Source: Mesorhizobium sp. ORS 3324
GTDB lineage: Bacteria > Pseudomonadota > Alphaproteobacteria > Rhizobiales > Rhizobiaceae
NCBI GenBank assembly: GCA_000824825.2
Contig: LM655194.1
Coordinates: 365,532 to 429,531 of the forward strand
Direction of reading: 5' to 3'
DNA length: 64,000 nucleotides
Shown: positions 7,642 through 16,855 of the stretch, one piece after another
Layout of the letters: every line of letters begins with the position of its first letter
How positions within the stretch are numbered: position 1 is the first letter of the stretch
The notes under the pieces: model-generated
Databases searched by the model: none
Told to the model about the DNA's origin: nothing
The model's input: the letters and a program-made list of their open reading frames with translations, nothing else
Program-made: the position numbers and the translations under genes

Positions 7642-8433
7642 TTAGGCGCAGACGCGGTTGCGGCCTTGCTTTTTGGCCTCATAGAGCTGGCGGTCGGCGC
7701 GGCGATAGAAATCCTCCGCGCTCTCCTTGCGGTCCCAGACGGCAAGACCGACGCTGGTGGTGACCTTCAGCCGCACATTGCCCGAAAGGATCGACATGCT
7801 GGCGATGGCCTTGCGGATGCGCTCGGCGAAGCGGGCGAGAAGCTCTGCGTCCATGTTGGGCGTGACAACCGCGAACTCCTCGCCGCCAAGCCGCGCCACC
7901 ACATCGTGATAGCGCGTCATGCCTCTCAGGCATGAGGCGACGGCTCTCAGCACCTCGTCGCCGACATCGTGACCATGGGTGTCGTTGACCTGCTTGAAAT
8001 GATCGAGGTCGAGGATCATCAGCCCCACCGGCTTGTCGATGCGGCCGAACTCATCGAGATATTCCCGCAACGCGTCGTCGAAATAGCGGCGGTTCTGCAT
8101 GCCGGTCAGACCGTCGGTGAGGGCCGCCTGCTCGAGTGTCTGCGAACGGGCGCTCAGCGAAACCGTCATGGCGCGCAGCTTGCCCTCTTCCCTCACCTGG
8201 GAGCGGATCAGCGGGTAAATGAAGAAGGTTCCGAAGAATAGTGCAGCGGCCAGCAGCGCGCCGGTCACGAACAGCAGTTTGTTGAGATAGATGATCCTTT
8301 CGAGTCGCGACGCGGTGTCGAGATCGATCGCGATATCCTGCAATTGGCCATAGGCGTGAAAGGTCACCAGGCCGGCGGCCAGGATCACGAAAATAAACAC
8401 GAAAAATGCGGATTCCGCCTTGTGGAAACGCAT
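7642..8433 (-). CDS. Membrane diguanylate cyclase (GGDEF domain)
   Basis: 263 residues. Two transmembrane segments (about residues 10-30 and 52-75) bracket a short periplasmic loop, then a GGDEF domain begins near 95. The active-site motif is GGEEF, and RYHD lies exactly five residues before it, matching the allosteric RxxD inhibitory site. It should therefore make cyclic di-GMP from two GTP and be subject to product inhibition. No EAL domain is present. The short periplasmic part leaves little room for a folded sensor domain. Confidence 0.92.
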   Translation of the reverse strand: MRFHKAESAFFVFIFVILAAGLVTFHAYGQLQDIAIDLDTASRLERIIYLNKLLFVTGALLAAALFFGTFFIYPLIRSQVREEGKLRAMTVSLSARSQTLEQAALTDGLTGMQNRRYFDDALREYLDEFGRIDKPVGLMILDLDHFKQVNDTHGHDVGDEVLRAVASCLRGMTRYHDVVARLGGEEFAVVTPNMDAELLARFAERIRKAIASMSILSGNVRLKVTTSVGLAVWDRKESAEDFYRRADRQLYEAKKQGRNRVCA

Positions 8434-8552
8434 CTACTCCCCGCGGGACGAACACCCCTGACGTTATGGCATGTGCGGCCTTACGGACGGTTAACCCGGG
8501 GCAACCTGAACGAGAAGACGCATCGACCGTCCTCTGATTGAAACCGCGCTCG

Positions 8553-9500
8553 TCAGACCGGAACCGGCCGGTCGCCAGGGCGGAGCCTCCGCCAATCGGC
8601 ACCCAGCTGATGCCTGAACCAGGTCGTCTGACGCTTGGCATATTGGCGGGTGGCGATCTTGGCGCGTTCGATCGCCTCGGGAAAGCTCACCTGGCCGGCC
8701 AGCGCGGCCTGCAGCTCGCGCACTCCGATCGCCTTCATCGCCGGCAGGTCCGGATCGAGGCCGAGCGCCGTCAATCGCCTGACCTCGTCGAGCGCGCCTT
8801 TGTCGAGCATCTGGTCGAATCGCGCCTCGATGCGCGCAACCAGCTCGCTGCGGTCCGGCTCGATCACCAGGAAGCTTGCGCTGCCGCGATCGATCAGCGG
8901 TTGGCCGCGCGCCGCTTGCCATTCGAGGATCGACCGTCCCGACGCGTCGAGCACCTCGAGCGCCCGCACGATGCGCTGGCTGTCGGTCGGCCTGAGCTGC
9001 ATGGCCGCGGCCGAATCCTCACGCATCAGTACGCGGTGCAGGCGTTCCGCCCCCTGTTCCTTGAGCTCGTAGCGCCAGCGCTCACGCACCGACGGCGGAA
9101 TGTCGGGCATGTCCGAGATGCCTTCGGCAAGCGCGCGGAAATAGAGCCCTGTGCCGCCAACGAAGACGGCCGGCCGCCCCGACAAGGCACCTTCGGCAAT
9201 CAGCCCGGTGACGTCGCGCAGCCAGGCGCCGGTGGAGTAGGCTGTCGAAGGATGCACATGGCCGTAGAGGTAATGCTTCACGCGCGCCGTATCGGCCGCG
9301 CTCGGGCGCGCCGTCAGCACGTCGAGCACCGAATAGCCTTGCATGGAATCGGCGTTGACGATGACGCCGCCCTTGCGCTCGGCGATATCGAGCGCCAGGG
9401 CCGACTTGCCGCTGGCGGTCGGCCCGGCTATCAGGATCGCGTTCTCGACGCGGCCTTTGCCCGCCTGCCTGCCGGAATTTTCGATGCCGCTGATCGCCAC
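8553..9500 (-). CDS. miaA: tRNA dimethylallyltransferase
   Basis: 315 residues, the family's usual length. It transfers a dimethylallyl group to A37 of tRNAs reading UNN codons. The P-loop GPTASGKS lies near residue 25, followed by the NADSMQ and KHYLYGHV motifs and [10 protein letters not shown], all characteristic of MiaA. ATG 9500 overlaps the 5' end of the divergent serB by 17 bases. The miaA/serB divergent pairing is common in rhizobia. Confidence 0.96.
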   Translation of the reverse strand: MAISGIENSGRQAGKGRVENAILIAGPTASGKSALALDIAERKGGVIVNADSMQGYSVLDVLTARPSAADTARVKHYLYGHVHPSTAYSTGAWLRDVTGLIAEGALSGRPAVFVGGTGLYFRALAEGISDMPDIPPSVRERWRYELKEQGAERLHRVLMREDSAAAMQLRPTDSQRIVRALEVLDASGRSILEWQAARGQPLIDRGSASFLVIEPDRSELVARIEARFDQMLDKGALDEVRRLTALGLDPDLPAMKAIGVRELQAALAGQVSFPEAIERAKIATRQYAKRQTTWFRHQLGADWRRLRPGDRPVPV

Positions 9501-10371
9501 GCTTGTATCCCGTCCTGAAAACCGCGCAGTGTCGGTTCCGCTTGCGAATATGGCCTCGAAGGCCGCCGGCGCAAGCGCCGTTCACTGGCTGGCTGAAGGC
9601 GTCGCCTGTGACCTGGTTTTGCCGGAGGGGCCCGACGTCGGTGAATTGACGGCCAATCTTCGAGCCGCATTGGCCTCCGAGCCGATCGACATCATCGTCC
9701 AGCCGACTGAAGGCAGAAGGAAGAAGATCCTGCTTGCCGATATGGATTCGACGATGATCGACCAGGAATGCATCGACGAGCTTGCTGACGAGATCGGTGT
9801 CAAGGAGCACGTCGCTGCGATCACAGCCCGGTCGATGAATGGCGAGATCGCGTTCGAACCGGCCCTGCGCGAGCGCGTCGCCTTGCTGAAGGGTCTCGAC
9901 ACCGCGGTGGTCGACCGCATCATCGCCAACCGGCTGACTCTGGCCGCCGGCGGCCGTGCGCTGGTGCAGACCATGCGCGCCAACGGCGCCTGGACGGCGC
10001 TGGTCTCAGGCGGCTTCGACGTGTTCACCAGCCGCATCGCCGCAATGCTGGGCTTCCAGGAAAACCGCGCCAACCGGCTGATCGAGGTCGGCGGCAAATT
10101 CACCGGCACGGTGGCCGAGCCCATTCTCGGCCGCGCCGCCAAGGCCGAGGCGCTCCTCGATATCGCGGCGAGGTTCGGCTTGACGACGGCCGATGCGGTT
10201 GCCGTGGGCGACGGCGCCAACGACCTCGACATGATCCGCCTTGCCGGCACCGGCGTCGCCCTGCACGCCAAGCCGGCGGTGGCGGAGCACGCAAGGATCC
10301 GCATCGATCATAGCGATCTCACCGCGCTGCTCTACCTCCAGGGCTACCGGATCGAGGACTTCGTGCCGTGA
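9484..10371 (+). CDS. serB: Phosphoserine phosphatase
   Basis: 295 residues from ATG 9484 ([16 protein letters not shown]), a start that gives the full N-terminal regulatory portion. HAD-family catalytic motif [10 protein letters not shown] is near residue 84, the [10 protein letters not shown] motif (motif II) follows, and GDGANDLDM is motif III/IV. It removes phosphate from O-phospho-L-serine in the last step of serine synthesis. The stop TGA overlaps a GTG start of the next gene, so translation may be coupled. Confidence 0.95.
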   Translation: MPLIATLVSRPENRAVSVPLANMASKAAGASAVHWLAEGVACDLVLPEGPDVGELTANLRAALASEPIDIIVQPTEGRRKKILLADMDSTMIDQECIDELADEIGVKEHVAAITARSMNGEIAFEPALRERVALLKGLDTAVVDRIIANRLTLAAGGRALVQTMRANGAWTALVSGGFDVFTSRIAAMLGFQENRANRLIEVGGKFTGTVAEPILGRAAKAEALLDIAARFGLTTADAVAVGDGANDLDMIRLAGTGVALHAKPAVAEHARIRIDHSDLTALLYLQGYRIEDFVP

Positions 10372-10376
10372 GGCCG

Positions 10377-10940
10377 ATGCGCACCGAGCGCCTCATCCTG
10401 CGCAACTGGGAAGAGCGTGACCGCGAACTCTTTCACCGCATCAACTCCGACGAGCGGGTGATGGAGTTCTTTCCGTTCCGCCGCAACCGCGCAGCGGCGG
10501 ACGCCAAGATGGACGAGTTTCGCGCCAGGATCGATGAGGATGGCCATGGCTTCGCCGCGGCTGAGATCGCCGCCACGGGCGAGTGCATCGGCTTTGTCGG
10601 GATAACCGGAACGGAGGATGTCGACTCCCTGCCTGCCGGCGCCATAGAGATCGGCTGGCGGCTGGCGCCGGAATTCTGGGGCAAGGGCTATGTCACCGAA
10701 GCGGCCGAAGCCTGGCTCGCCTATGGTTTCGAAACGCTTGGGCTGGACGAAATCGTCTCCTTTGCCGTCGCTGAGAACCATCGCTCCATTGCCGTCATGA
10801 GACGCCTCGGCATGCGCGCGGATCCGGGCGCAGGCTTCGACCATCCCGCCGTGCCGGACAGCCACCCTCATCTCAAGCGGCATGTCCTCTATAGGCTGTC
10901 GCGCCTGGATTGGCAGGCGCGAAAAAGGGCGGCTCGCTAG
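10377..10940 (+). CDS. GNAT family acetyltransferase, RimJ/RimL-like
   Basis: 187 residues from ATG 10377; a GTG at 10368 that overlaps the serB stop would add three. The start MRTERLILRNWEERD is typical of the RimJ/RimL branch, and EFWGKGYVTEAAEAWLAYGF is the acetyl-CoA loop. RimJ-like enzymes acetylate protein N termini or small molecules; the substrate is unknown. It is coupled to serB. Its TAG stop lies inside the stem of the terminator that follows. Confidence 0.88.
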   Translation: MRTERLILRNWEERDRELFHRINSDERVMEFFPFRRNRAAADAKMDEFRARIDEDGHGFAAAEIAATGECIGFVGITGTEDVDSLPAGAIEIGWRLAPEFWGKGYVTEAAEAWLAYGFETLGLDEIVSFAVAENHRSIAVMRRLGMRADPGAGFDHPAVPDSHPHLKRHVLYRLSRLDWQARKRAAR

Positions 10941-10952
10941 CCGCCCTTTTTC
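10921..10952. terminator. Bidirectional intrinsic terminator
   Basis: GAAAAAGGGCGGCT, loop CGCT, then AGCCGCCCTTTTTC: a perfect 14-base stem with A and T tracts on its two sides, so it can work for both the serB-GNAT transcript and the leftward degP transcript. The left arm and the stop codon are inside the GNAT coding sequence. Confidence 0.92.
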
Positions 10953-10986
10953 GTTGCAACCCAATTGGTTGCGTAGGTTTTTGGAC

Positions 10987-12501
10987 TCAGTCCATCCGGA
11001 TCGTCACGAAGCGTAGCTCGCCGGTCTTCGACGCCAGCATCAGCAGCGCGTTCTTGCGCCCTTGCTGCTTCAGCGCGCCGATGCGGTCCATGACGTCCTT
11101 CGGCGTGCCGACCGATTCCTGGGCGATCTCGGTGATCACCTCGCCGGGCTGGATGCCGCGCTCAGCGGCGGCCGAATCCTTGGCGACGTCGGTGATGACC
11201 ACGCCCGACACATCGGCCGCGATGCCGAATTTCTGCCGCGTCTGGTCGTTGAGCTCGCCGACCGTCATGCCGAGCACCGAAGCTGCGGATACCGGAGGCG
11301 CCTTATCGCCATTGTCCTGGCCGGTGTTGCCATTTTCACCCTTGGCCAGCTTCTCGCCGTCCTCGAGCCGGCCGAGCGTCACTTTGACCGTTTGCTCGAC
11401 GCCCTTGCGCACGATCACGACATCGACCGCCTTGCCGACCGGACTTTCGGCGACGACGCGCGGCAGGTCGCGCATCTCGTGGATGTCCTTGCCGTCGAAT
11501 TTGATGATGACGTCGCCGGCCTGGACCGTGCCGTTGTCGACTGGCCCGCCCTTGATGACGCCGGCCACAAGCGCGCCTTTGGCGGTCGCCATGCCGAGGC
11601 TTTCAGCGATGTCGTTCGTCACCGGCTGGATGCGCACGCCGAGCCAGCCGCGCCGCGTCTCGCCGAATTGGCGAAGCTGGTCCACCACACCCGCGGCAAG
11701 CTGCGAAGGAATGGAGAAGCCGATGCCGATCGAGCCGCCCGACGGCGAGATGATGGCGGTATTGATGCCTATGACCTCGCCATTGGCGTTGAACAGCGGC
11801 CCGCCTGAATTGCCACGGTTGATGGCGGCATCGGTCTGGATGAAGTCGTCATAGGGGCCGGAATTGATGTCGCGGTTGCGCGCCGAGACGATGCCGACCG
11901 TCACCGTGCCGCCGAGGCCGAACGGATTGCCGATCGCCATCACCCAGTCGCCGACACGCATCTTGGTGGAATCGCCGAACTTCACCGCGGTCAGCTTATG
12001 GCCCTTCGGATCGACCTTCAGCACCGCGACGTCGGTCTTGGTGTCGGTGCCGATAAGCGTCGCCTTCAGCGTCGCGCCGTCGGAGAAATTCACCTCGATG
12101 TCGTCTGCATCGGCGATGACGTGGTTGTTGGTCACCACGATACCCTGCTCGGCGTCGATAACGAAACCGGAGCCCAGCGACTGCACCTTTTGCCCGCCGC
12201 CGCCCTTGTCGCCGTTACGGTTCTTGAAGAAGTCGTCGAAGAAGTCCTGGAAGGGCGAGCCTTCTGGGAGTTGCGGCATAGGCACCGCGCCCGGGCCTTC
12301 CGTGCCTTTCACCGTCTGCGAGGTCGAGATGTTGACCACGGCGCCAAGCAGGCGGTCGGCGAGATCGGCGACGGAGGGCGGTCCGTCGGAAGCGATCGTG
12401 GGCGTCACGAAAGACGGAACGGCAAGGATGCCGACGACGAATGCGGTGGCGCCGGCGAATAGCGTGCGCCGCGCCGCGCGCAACAGGGTGTCGGATGTCA
12501 T
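10987..12501 (-). CDS. degP: Periplasmic serine endoprotease of the Do/HtrA family
   Basis: 504 residues from ATG 12501, which has GGGAGG upstream. A signal peptide (about residues 1-38, ending TIASD) is followed by a trypsin-like domain with catalytic His in NNHVIADADD, Asp in TDVAVLKVD and Ser in GNSGGPL, then two PDZ domains (around RRGWLGVRIQPV and the C-terminal ASVLGMTVGELN). It degrades or refolds damaged envelope proteins. It is the last gene of the leftward hflK-hflC-DUF2065-degP group, with 145 bases before it that could hold its own promoter. Confidence 0.96.
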   Translation of the reverse strand: MTSDTLLRAARRTLFAGATAFVVGILAVPSFVTPTIASDGPPSVADLADRLLGAVVNISTSQTVKGTEGPGAVPMPQLPEGSPFQDFFDDFFKNRNGDKGGGGQKVQSLGSGFVIDAEQGIVVTNNHVIADADDIEVNFSDGATLKATLIGTDTKTDVAVLKVDPKGHKLTAVKFGDSTKMRVGDWVMAIGNPFGLGGTVTVGIVSARNRDINSGPYDDFIQTDAAINRGNSGGPLFNANGEVIGINTAIISPSGGSIGIGFSIPSQLAAGVVDQLRQFGETRRGWLGVRIQPVTNDIAESLGMATAKGALVAGVIKGGPVDNGTVQAGDVIIKFDGKDIHEMRDLPRVVAESPVGKAVDVVIVRKGVEQTVKVTLGRLEDGEKLAKGENGNTGQDNGDKAPPVSAASVLGMTVGELNDQTRQKFGIAADVSGVVITDVAKDSAAAERGIQPGEVITEIAQESVGTPKDVMDRIGALKQQGRKNALLMLASKTGELRFVTIRMD

Positions 12502-12646
12502 CGTGGCCTCCCGGTGTTCAGAAAAGGAGAAGCGCTTCCGCAAAGGCGCCTGCCCAATCCATGTTGGCAAGAAATAAGGCACGTTTGCGGCTATAGCTAT
12601 CGGCTTAGGATAAATCGTCAATCGCTGCAGCACCAAGGAATTTTCA

Positions 12647-12832
12647 TCAGCCGCGCGCCAGCCAGACGATGCCGACGCCGATGGCGATTGCCGTCAGTCC
12701 GCCGAACCGCAGCATATTCTCCGGCATCGACAGCACTTCCGCCGCGAGTTTCCGGGCCAGAGCCGGAAACCCGCCATAGACCAGGCCCTCGATGACGAGG
12801 ACCAGGCCGATTGCCGCGAGAAGGTCCTGCAC
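12647..12832 (-). CDS. DUF2065 (YjeT-like) small membrane protein
   Basis: 61 residues with two hydrophobic helices (LLAAIGLVLVIEGLVYGG and LTAIAIGVGIVWLA) and the short connecting loop typical of DUF2065. It begins six bases after the hflC stop, so it is translated from the same message. The family is usually found next to hflKC but its role is not established. Confidence 0.88.
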   Translation of the reverse strand: MQDLLAAIGLVLVIEGLVYGGFPALARKLAAEVLSMPENMLRFGGLTAIAIGVGIVWLARG

Positions 12833-12838
12833 CGTCCG

Positions 12839-13810
12839 CTACTGGGTGGTGCTGGATTGCGGTGCCGGCGCAGCCGGCGCCGGTTGCGTTGCCCCGGATT
12901 GCGGGGCCGTTGCCTGGCCGGGGGCAGGCTTGCTCTCCGGATCGCGGAAATAGCGGAAGAATTCCGACTGCGGCGACAGCACCATGGTGGTGCCGGTGTT
13001 GTCCAGCGCCGTGCCATAGGCATTCATCGAGCGGTAGAAATCGAAGAAGGCAGGATCCCGCCTGTAGGCATCCGCGAAGGTCGCGCTGCGCTGCGCCTCG
13101 CCTTCGCCGCGCAGGATCTCCGATTCCTTCTGCGCCTCGGCAACGATCTCGACGACCTCGCGGTCGGCCCTGGCCCTGATGCGCTGCGCCGCCTCGTTGC
13201 CGCGTGCCCTCAGCCGCTCGGCTTCCGCCAGGCGCTCCGCCTTCATGCGGTCGTAGGTCTGCTGCGAGACTTCCGCCGTCAGATCCGTCCGGCGGATGCG
13301 CACGTCCTCGATGTCGAGACCGAGCGAGGTCGCATCCGGGCGCAGTTGGTCGCGCACCTCGCGCATCATGACGGCGCGCTGCTCGGAGAGCGCCGCCTCG
13401 AAGTCGCGCAGGCCGTAGACCCGTCGGAGCGCCGCATCGAGGCGTGTCCTCAGCCGGGCTTCGGCGAGTTCCACCTGCCCGGACACTGCCGCGCGGAAGG
13501 TGCGCGGATCCGAGATGCGATAGGCGATGAAGGCGTCGACCTCGTAGAACTTGCCGCCGGAGACCTGGACGCGGATGTTGTCGAGGTCGAAGCGCATCAC
13601 CCTCTTCTCGACCATCTGAACGCTGTCGGCATCGAAGAAGGCGAAGGGCGCCTTGAAGTAGATGCCTGGCTCGTTCTTGACGTCGATGATCTCGCCGAAT
13701 CTCAGCACGATCGCCTGCTGGCCCGCATTGACCACGAAGACCGACGAATAGAGCAGGAACAGCAGGACGGCCGCGATGACGGCGATGACGGGAAGACGAT
13801 TGGTCATCAC
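12839..13810 (-). CDS. hflC: HflC, SPFH-domain modulator of FtsH protease
   Basis: 323 residues with an N-terminal membrane anchor (VIAVIAAVLLFLLYSSVFVV), an SPFH/band 7 domain (about 22-200) and a long coiled-coil segment rich in Arg, Glu and Ala. The C-terminal 45 residues are Pro/Ala/Gln rich, as often seen in alphaproteobacteria. HflC and HflK form a large cage around FtsH in the inner membrane. The start overlaps the hflK stop in ATGA. Confidence 0.95.
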   Translation of the reverse strand: MMTNRLPVIAVIAAVLLFLLYSSVFVVNAGQQAIVLRFGEIIDVKNEPGIYFKAPFAFFDADSVQMVEKRVMRFDLDNIRVQVSGGKFYEVDAFIAYRISDPRTFRAAVSGQVELAEARLRTRLDAALRRVYGLRDFEAALSEQRAVMMREVRDQLRPDATSLGLDIEDVRIRRTDLTAEVSQQTYDRMKAERLAEAERLRARGNEAAQRIRARADREVVEIVAEAQKESEILRGEGEAQRSATFADAYRRDPAFFDFYRSMNAYGTALDNTGTTMVLSPQSEFFRYFRDPESKPAPGQATAPQSGATQPAPAAPAPQSSTTQ

Positions 13811-14928
13811 TGGTTTCCTCCCGTCGTGGCGCCCATGGGGGCCGCAGGCGCGGGCAGCGCTTTCGGCTGCAGTGCCGGCAGCGGCAGATAGGGCAGCACG
13901 CCCTGTCCGTTGCCCTGTTCGACGACGACCTTGTTAGAGTCCTTCAGGATCTTCTCCATCGTTTCCAGATAAAGCCGCCTGCGCGTCACGTCGGGCGCCT
14001 TGGCGTATTCGTTGTAGACGGAGATGAAGCGTTGCGCCTCGCCTTCCGCCTCCTGCACGACCCGGTTCTTATAGGCTGCCGCGTCCTCTCGAATCTGCGC
14101 CGCCTGGCCGCGGGCCTGGCCGAGCTTCTGGTTGGAATACTGGTTGGCCTGCTCGACGAACTTGTCCTCGTCCTGCTCGGCGCGCTGCACCTCATCGAAG
14201 GCGTCCGCCACTTCGCGCGGCGGCGCTGCGTCCTCGATGGAGATGGCATTCACCTGAAGCCCGGTCTTGTACCCGTCGAGCGTATTCTGGACGATCTCGC
14301 GCACCGAAGCGGCGATGCCCTGGCGATCGTCGCGGAAGATGTCCTGCGCAGGGCGCCGGCCGACGACTTCGCGCATCGCGCTTTCGGCCACCTGCGTCAG
14401 CATGCCGTCGGGATCGGAGACGTCGAACAGATAGGACCTGGGGTCGGAAACCTGATAGGCGACCGAAAACTGCACATTGACGATGTTCTGGTCACCCGAG
14501 AGCATCAGCCCTGCGCTGCTGCTGCTCGATCCGCCGCTGCCGATGCTGACCAGTTGCTCGGAGATCTTGGCCGTCTCGACCGTTTCGATCGGCCACCAGT
14601 GGAAATGCAGGCCGGGCTGCGAAAGCTCTTCCTTCGGCTTGCCGAAGCGCAATTCGACGGCAACCTCGTCAGGCTGCACGGTGTAGATTGCCTTGAAGGC
14701 CCAAAGCACGACGAGCGCGAGCGCAATCAGCCCGAGGACCGCGGGACTACCGCCGCCTCCTCCCGGAAGAGCGCGCCGCAACCTGTCCTGGCCGCGGCGG
14801 ATGATGTCTTCGAGGTCGGGAGGCGACCCCTGCGGTCCGCCTGGCCCTCTCGGCCCCTGCCCCCAGGGTCCCTGATTGCCGCCACCGCCCCAAGGGCCGC
14901 CGCCACCGCTCTTGTCGTTCCAGGGCAT
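13807..14928 (-). CDS. hflK: HflK, SPFH-domain modulator of FtsH protease
   Basis: 373 residues from ATG 14928. The first 35 residues are a Gly/Pro/Trp-rich cytoplasmic tail (PWNDKSGGGGPWGG), typical of HflK. A membrane helix (VLGLIALALVVLWAFKAIY) near 75 is followed by the SPFH domain and a charged coiled coil. It partners HflC. Overlap of four bases with hflC gives translational coupling. About 140 bases separate it from folA upstream; no clear terminator is visible there. Confidence 0.95.
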   Translation of the reverse strand: MPWNDKSGGGGPWGGGGNQGPWGQGPRGPGGPQGSPPDLEDIIRRGQDRLRRALPGGGGGSPAVLGLIALALVVLWAFKAIYTVQPDEVAVELRFGKPKEELSQPGLHFHWWPIETVETAKISEQLVSIGSGGSSSSSAGLMLSGDQNIVNVQFSVAYQVSDPRSYLFDVSDPDGMLTQVAESAMREVVGRRPAQDIFRDDRQGIAASVREIVQNTLDGYKTGLQVNAISIEDAAPPREVADAFDEVQRAEQDEDKFVEQANQYSNQKLGQARGQAAQIREDAAAYKNRVVQEAEGEAQRFISVYNEYAKAPDVTRRRLYLETMEKILKDSNKVVVEQGNGQGVLPYLPLPALQPKALPAPAAPMGATTGGNQ

Positions 14929-15069
14929 GAAAGTCCTTTCGGTTCGGTTCCCTCGGGCCTTACGGCGCAATCCTGATGTTGTTCTTCTATAGGGACGCTG
15001 TGAGGCGCTTTCAACGCGGTCTGCAATCGGCAGCGGCCGATTTGGGCCGCGAGCGACCCTTTGTCGTCT

Positions 15070-15588
15070 CTAATTCCTATCGTGACGGCGTTCGTAGACC
15101 GTGTAGCGCGTCGCGTGGCTGTCTTTGTCGCCTGCGGGAAAATCCTCCGAACGGACTGCTTGCCAGATCGCCGGGTCGATGGGTGGGAAATGCGCATCGC
15201 CTTCGACCGCGGCCAGCACATGCGTGACATGCAGACGGTCGGCAAGCGGCAAGGCCTGGGCATAGATCTCGCCGCCGCCGACCACGCAGATCTCCTCGGC
15301 ACCGGCCATGCAGCGGCCGCGCACCTTGGCCAGCGTGATCGCTTCGTCGAGCGAATGCGCGACCTCGATGCCCTCGGCGCGCCAGCCCTTGTCCCGCGTC
15401 ACCACGATGTTGAGCCTGCCGGGCAGCGGCCGGCCGATACCTTCATAGGTCTTGCGGCCCATGATGATCGGCTTGCCCATCGTGTCGGCCTTGAAGCGCT
15501 TGAGATCGCTGGAAAGCCGCCATGGCAGCCCGCCTTCGCGCCCGATCACGCCGTTCTCGGCGATGGCGACATAGATCGCGATGTCCAT
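15070..15588 (-). CDS. folA: Dihydrofolate reductase
   Basis: 172 residues. It reduces dihydrofolate to tetrahydrofolate with NADPH. The start MDIAIYVAIAENGVIG, the LPWRLSSDLKRFK segment, GRKTYEGIGRPLPGR and VVGGGEIYAQAL are the hallmark blocks of the enzyme. ATG 15588 shares its first base with the TGA stop of the DUF4424 gene (TGATG), so it is translationally coupled to it. In many relatives thyA lies directly upstream of folA; here thyA is 5.5 kb away. Confidence 0.96.
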   Translation of the reverse strand: MDIAIYVAIAENGVIGREGGLPWRLSSDLKRFKADTMGKPIIMGRKTYEGIGRPLPGRLNIVVTRDKGWRAEGIEVAHSLDEAITLAKVRGRCMAGAEEICVVGGGEIYAQALPLADRLHVTHVLAAVEGDAHFPPIDPAIWQAVRSEDFPAGDKDSHATRYTVYERRHDRN

Positions 15589-16601
15589 CAACCGCCGTTC
15601 CCGCCATTGTCCGACGGCTCGAGCAGCAGGATGTCGATGTCGTGTTCGGGATAAAAGTCCTTGGCCGTCATTTCGAAGGTGGTCGGACCGACATTGCGGA
15701 CATTGTCGCCGCAGAAGGAAACCAGGTTCTTGGCGTTGCCCTTGTCGATGGTCAGCTTGAAATTGCCGATACTGCCGGACGCCCAGTTGCCCCCGGTGGT
15801 CAGGATATAGGCGATGCGGCCTTCGAAATATTTCGGGTAGCCGTCGGGGTTTTCCTTGGCCGCCTTGCGCACCGCGTTCTGGAACCCGTCGTCCATGCAA
15901 TAGCGGGTCTTGTAGCTGTCGTACTGGCCCTGGAACTTGCCGTCATAATAGAAGCTGACCGAGGAGGTGCCGCCGACGCTGGGCTTGTAACGGTGCGATA
16001 CATGGACTTGCTTGTTGGCCGGGAAGGTCGAGCGCCACCAATAGGTCGAGCGCAACTGCCAGAATGGCGCATAAGTGGTCTGCATGCCCGAACCGTCATC
16101 GGCGGTATCCTCGATGATGATGCCGCGGTTTTCCCAATCCTCGACGACGTCCTTCGGCAGCTTGGCCAGTGCCGCCTTGGCGGCATCGCCGAACGGATAA
16201 AGCGGCACGTTCTGCGCCTTGAGGTCTGCGGTGATGTCGATGCCCAGCGCAAACGCCTTTTGCTCGAGCTGTGGTTTCGCGTCGGCGCCGTCGATCGTCA
16301 CCTCGAAACCGAGGAAATTGTCGCTCTGCGCTTCCGGGATCGCCGGCATCTCGTTTGGATCGCCCTCGATGTCGGGCATCGGGAAAGCGACGATGGCGCT
16401 GACATCCTTGTCGGTGTTGTTGCGGAAGACGTAGTCGACCGTCACCTTCTCCGGCGAGATGAAAAGATCCTCGCTTTCCATGGCAACCGCATCGCTGCGC
16501 GACAGGATCAGCCCTCCGGTGCCGAGCTCGGCCACGGAATCGTTGGCGAAGGCTGGCGCGGCCAAAAGTGCCAGCGCTGCGGTCAGGATAGTGCGGAACA
16601 T
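15588..16601 (-). CDS. DUF4424 domain secreted protein
   Basis: 337 residues from ATG 16601 with GAGGGGG upstream. A clear signal peptide (MFRTILTAALALLAAPAFA) is followed by a mature region beginning NDSVAELGTGGLILSRSDAVAM and containing a DVSAIVAFPMPDIEGDPNEMP block that I associate with DUF4424. No catalytic motif is recognised. It is exported, probably periplasmic, and immediately precedes folA. Its function is unknown. Confidence 0.85.
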   Translation of the reverse strand: MFRTILTAALALLAAPAFANDSVAELGTGGLILSRSDAVAMESEDLFISPEKVTVDYVFRNNTDKDVSAIVAFPMPDIEGDPNEMPAIPEAQSDNFLGFEVTIDGADAKPQLEQKAFALGIDITADLKAQNVPLYPFGDAAKAALAKLPKDVVEDWENRGIIIEDTADDGSGMQTTYAPFWQLRSTYWWRSTFPANKQVHVSHRYKPSVGGTSSVSFYYDGKFQGQYDSYKTRYCMDDGFQNAVRKAAKENPDGYPKYFEGRIAYILTTGGNWASGSIGNFKLTIDKGNAKNLVSFCGDNVRNVGPTTFEMTAKDFYPEHDIDILLLEPSDNGGNGG

Positions 16602-16654
16602 GAATCCCCCTCTCGACGGCAATACCGGGACTATCCGGATGTGCGCTTCCATCT

Positions 16655-16710
16655 AGAGCAATTCCAGGAAAAGTGTGTAACGGTTTCCGTTCGCAATTGC
16701 ATAAAACAAA
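16655..16710. repeat. Dispersed rhizobial palindromic repeat, copy 2
   Basis: Same family as 1791-1843: GCAATTCCAGGAAAAGTGTG then CGGTTTCCG and a weaker GCAATTGC end. It lies between the divergent DUF4424 and cobF genes. Confidence 0.8.
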
Positions 16711-16855
16711 TAGCTGGAGCCGTCCGGCTGTCCTCCAAACGGTGGGCCGCCCCGGCCTTTTGCAATGCAGCGTTTCAAAGCCCAGCGCCGGCACGCAGAG
16801 CACATATGCCAAGCCTGTCTGGACACCGGCCGCCCGATCAGGCAGGAGAACGCGC

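Noticed and set aside
16711..16855. Possible cobalamin riboswitch upstream of cobF
   Set aside because: No B12-box-like block or folded core could be recognised; the region is mainly the tail of a dispersed repeat and unremarkable sequence.
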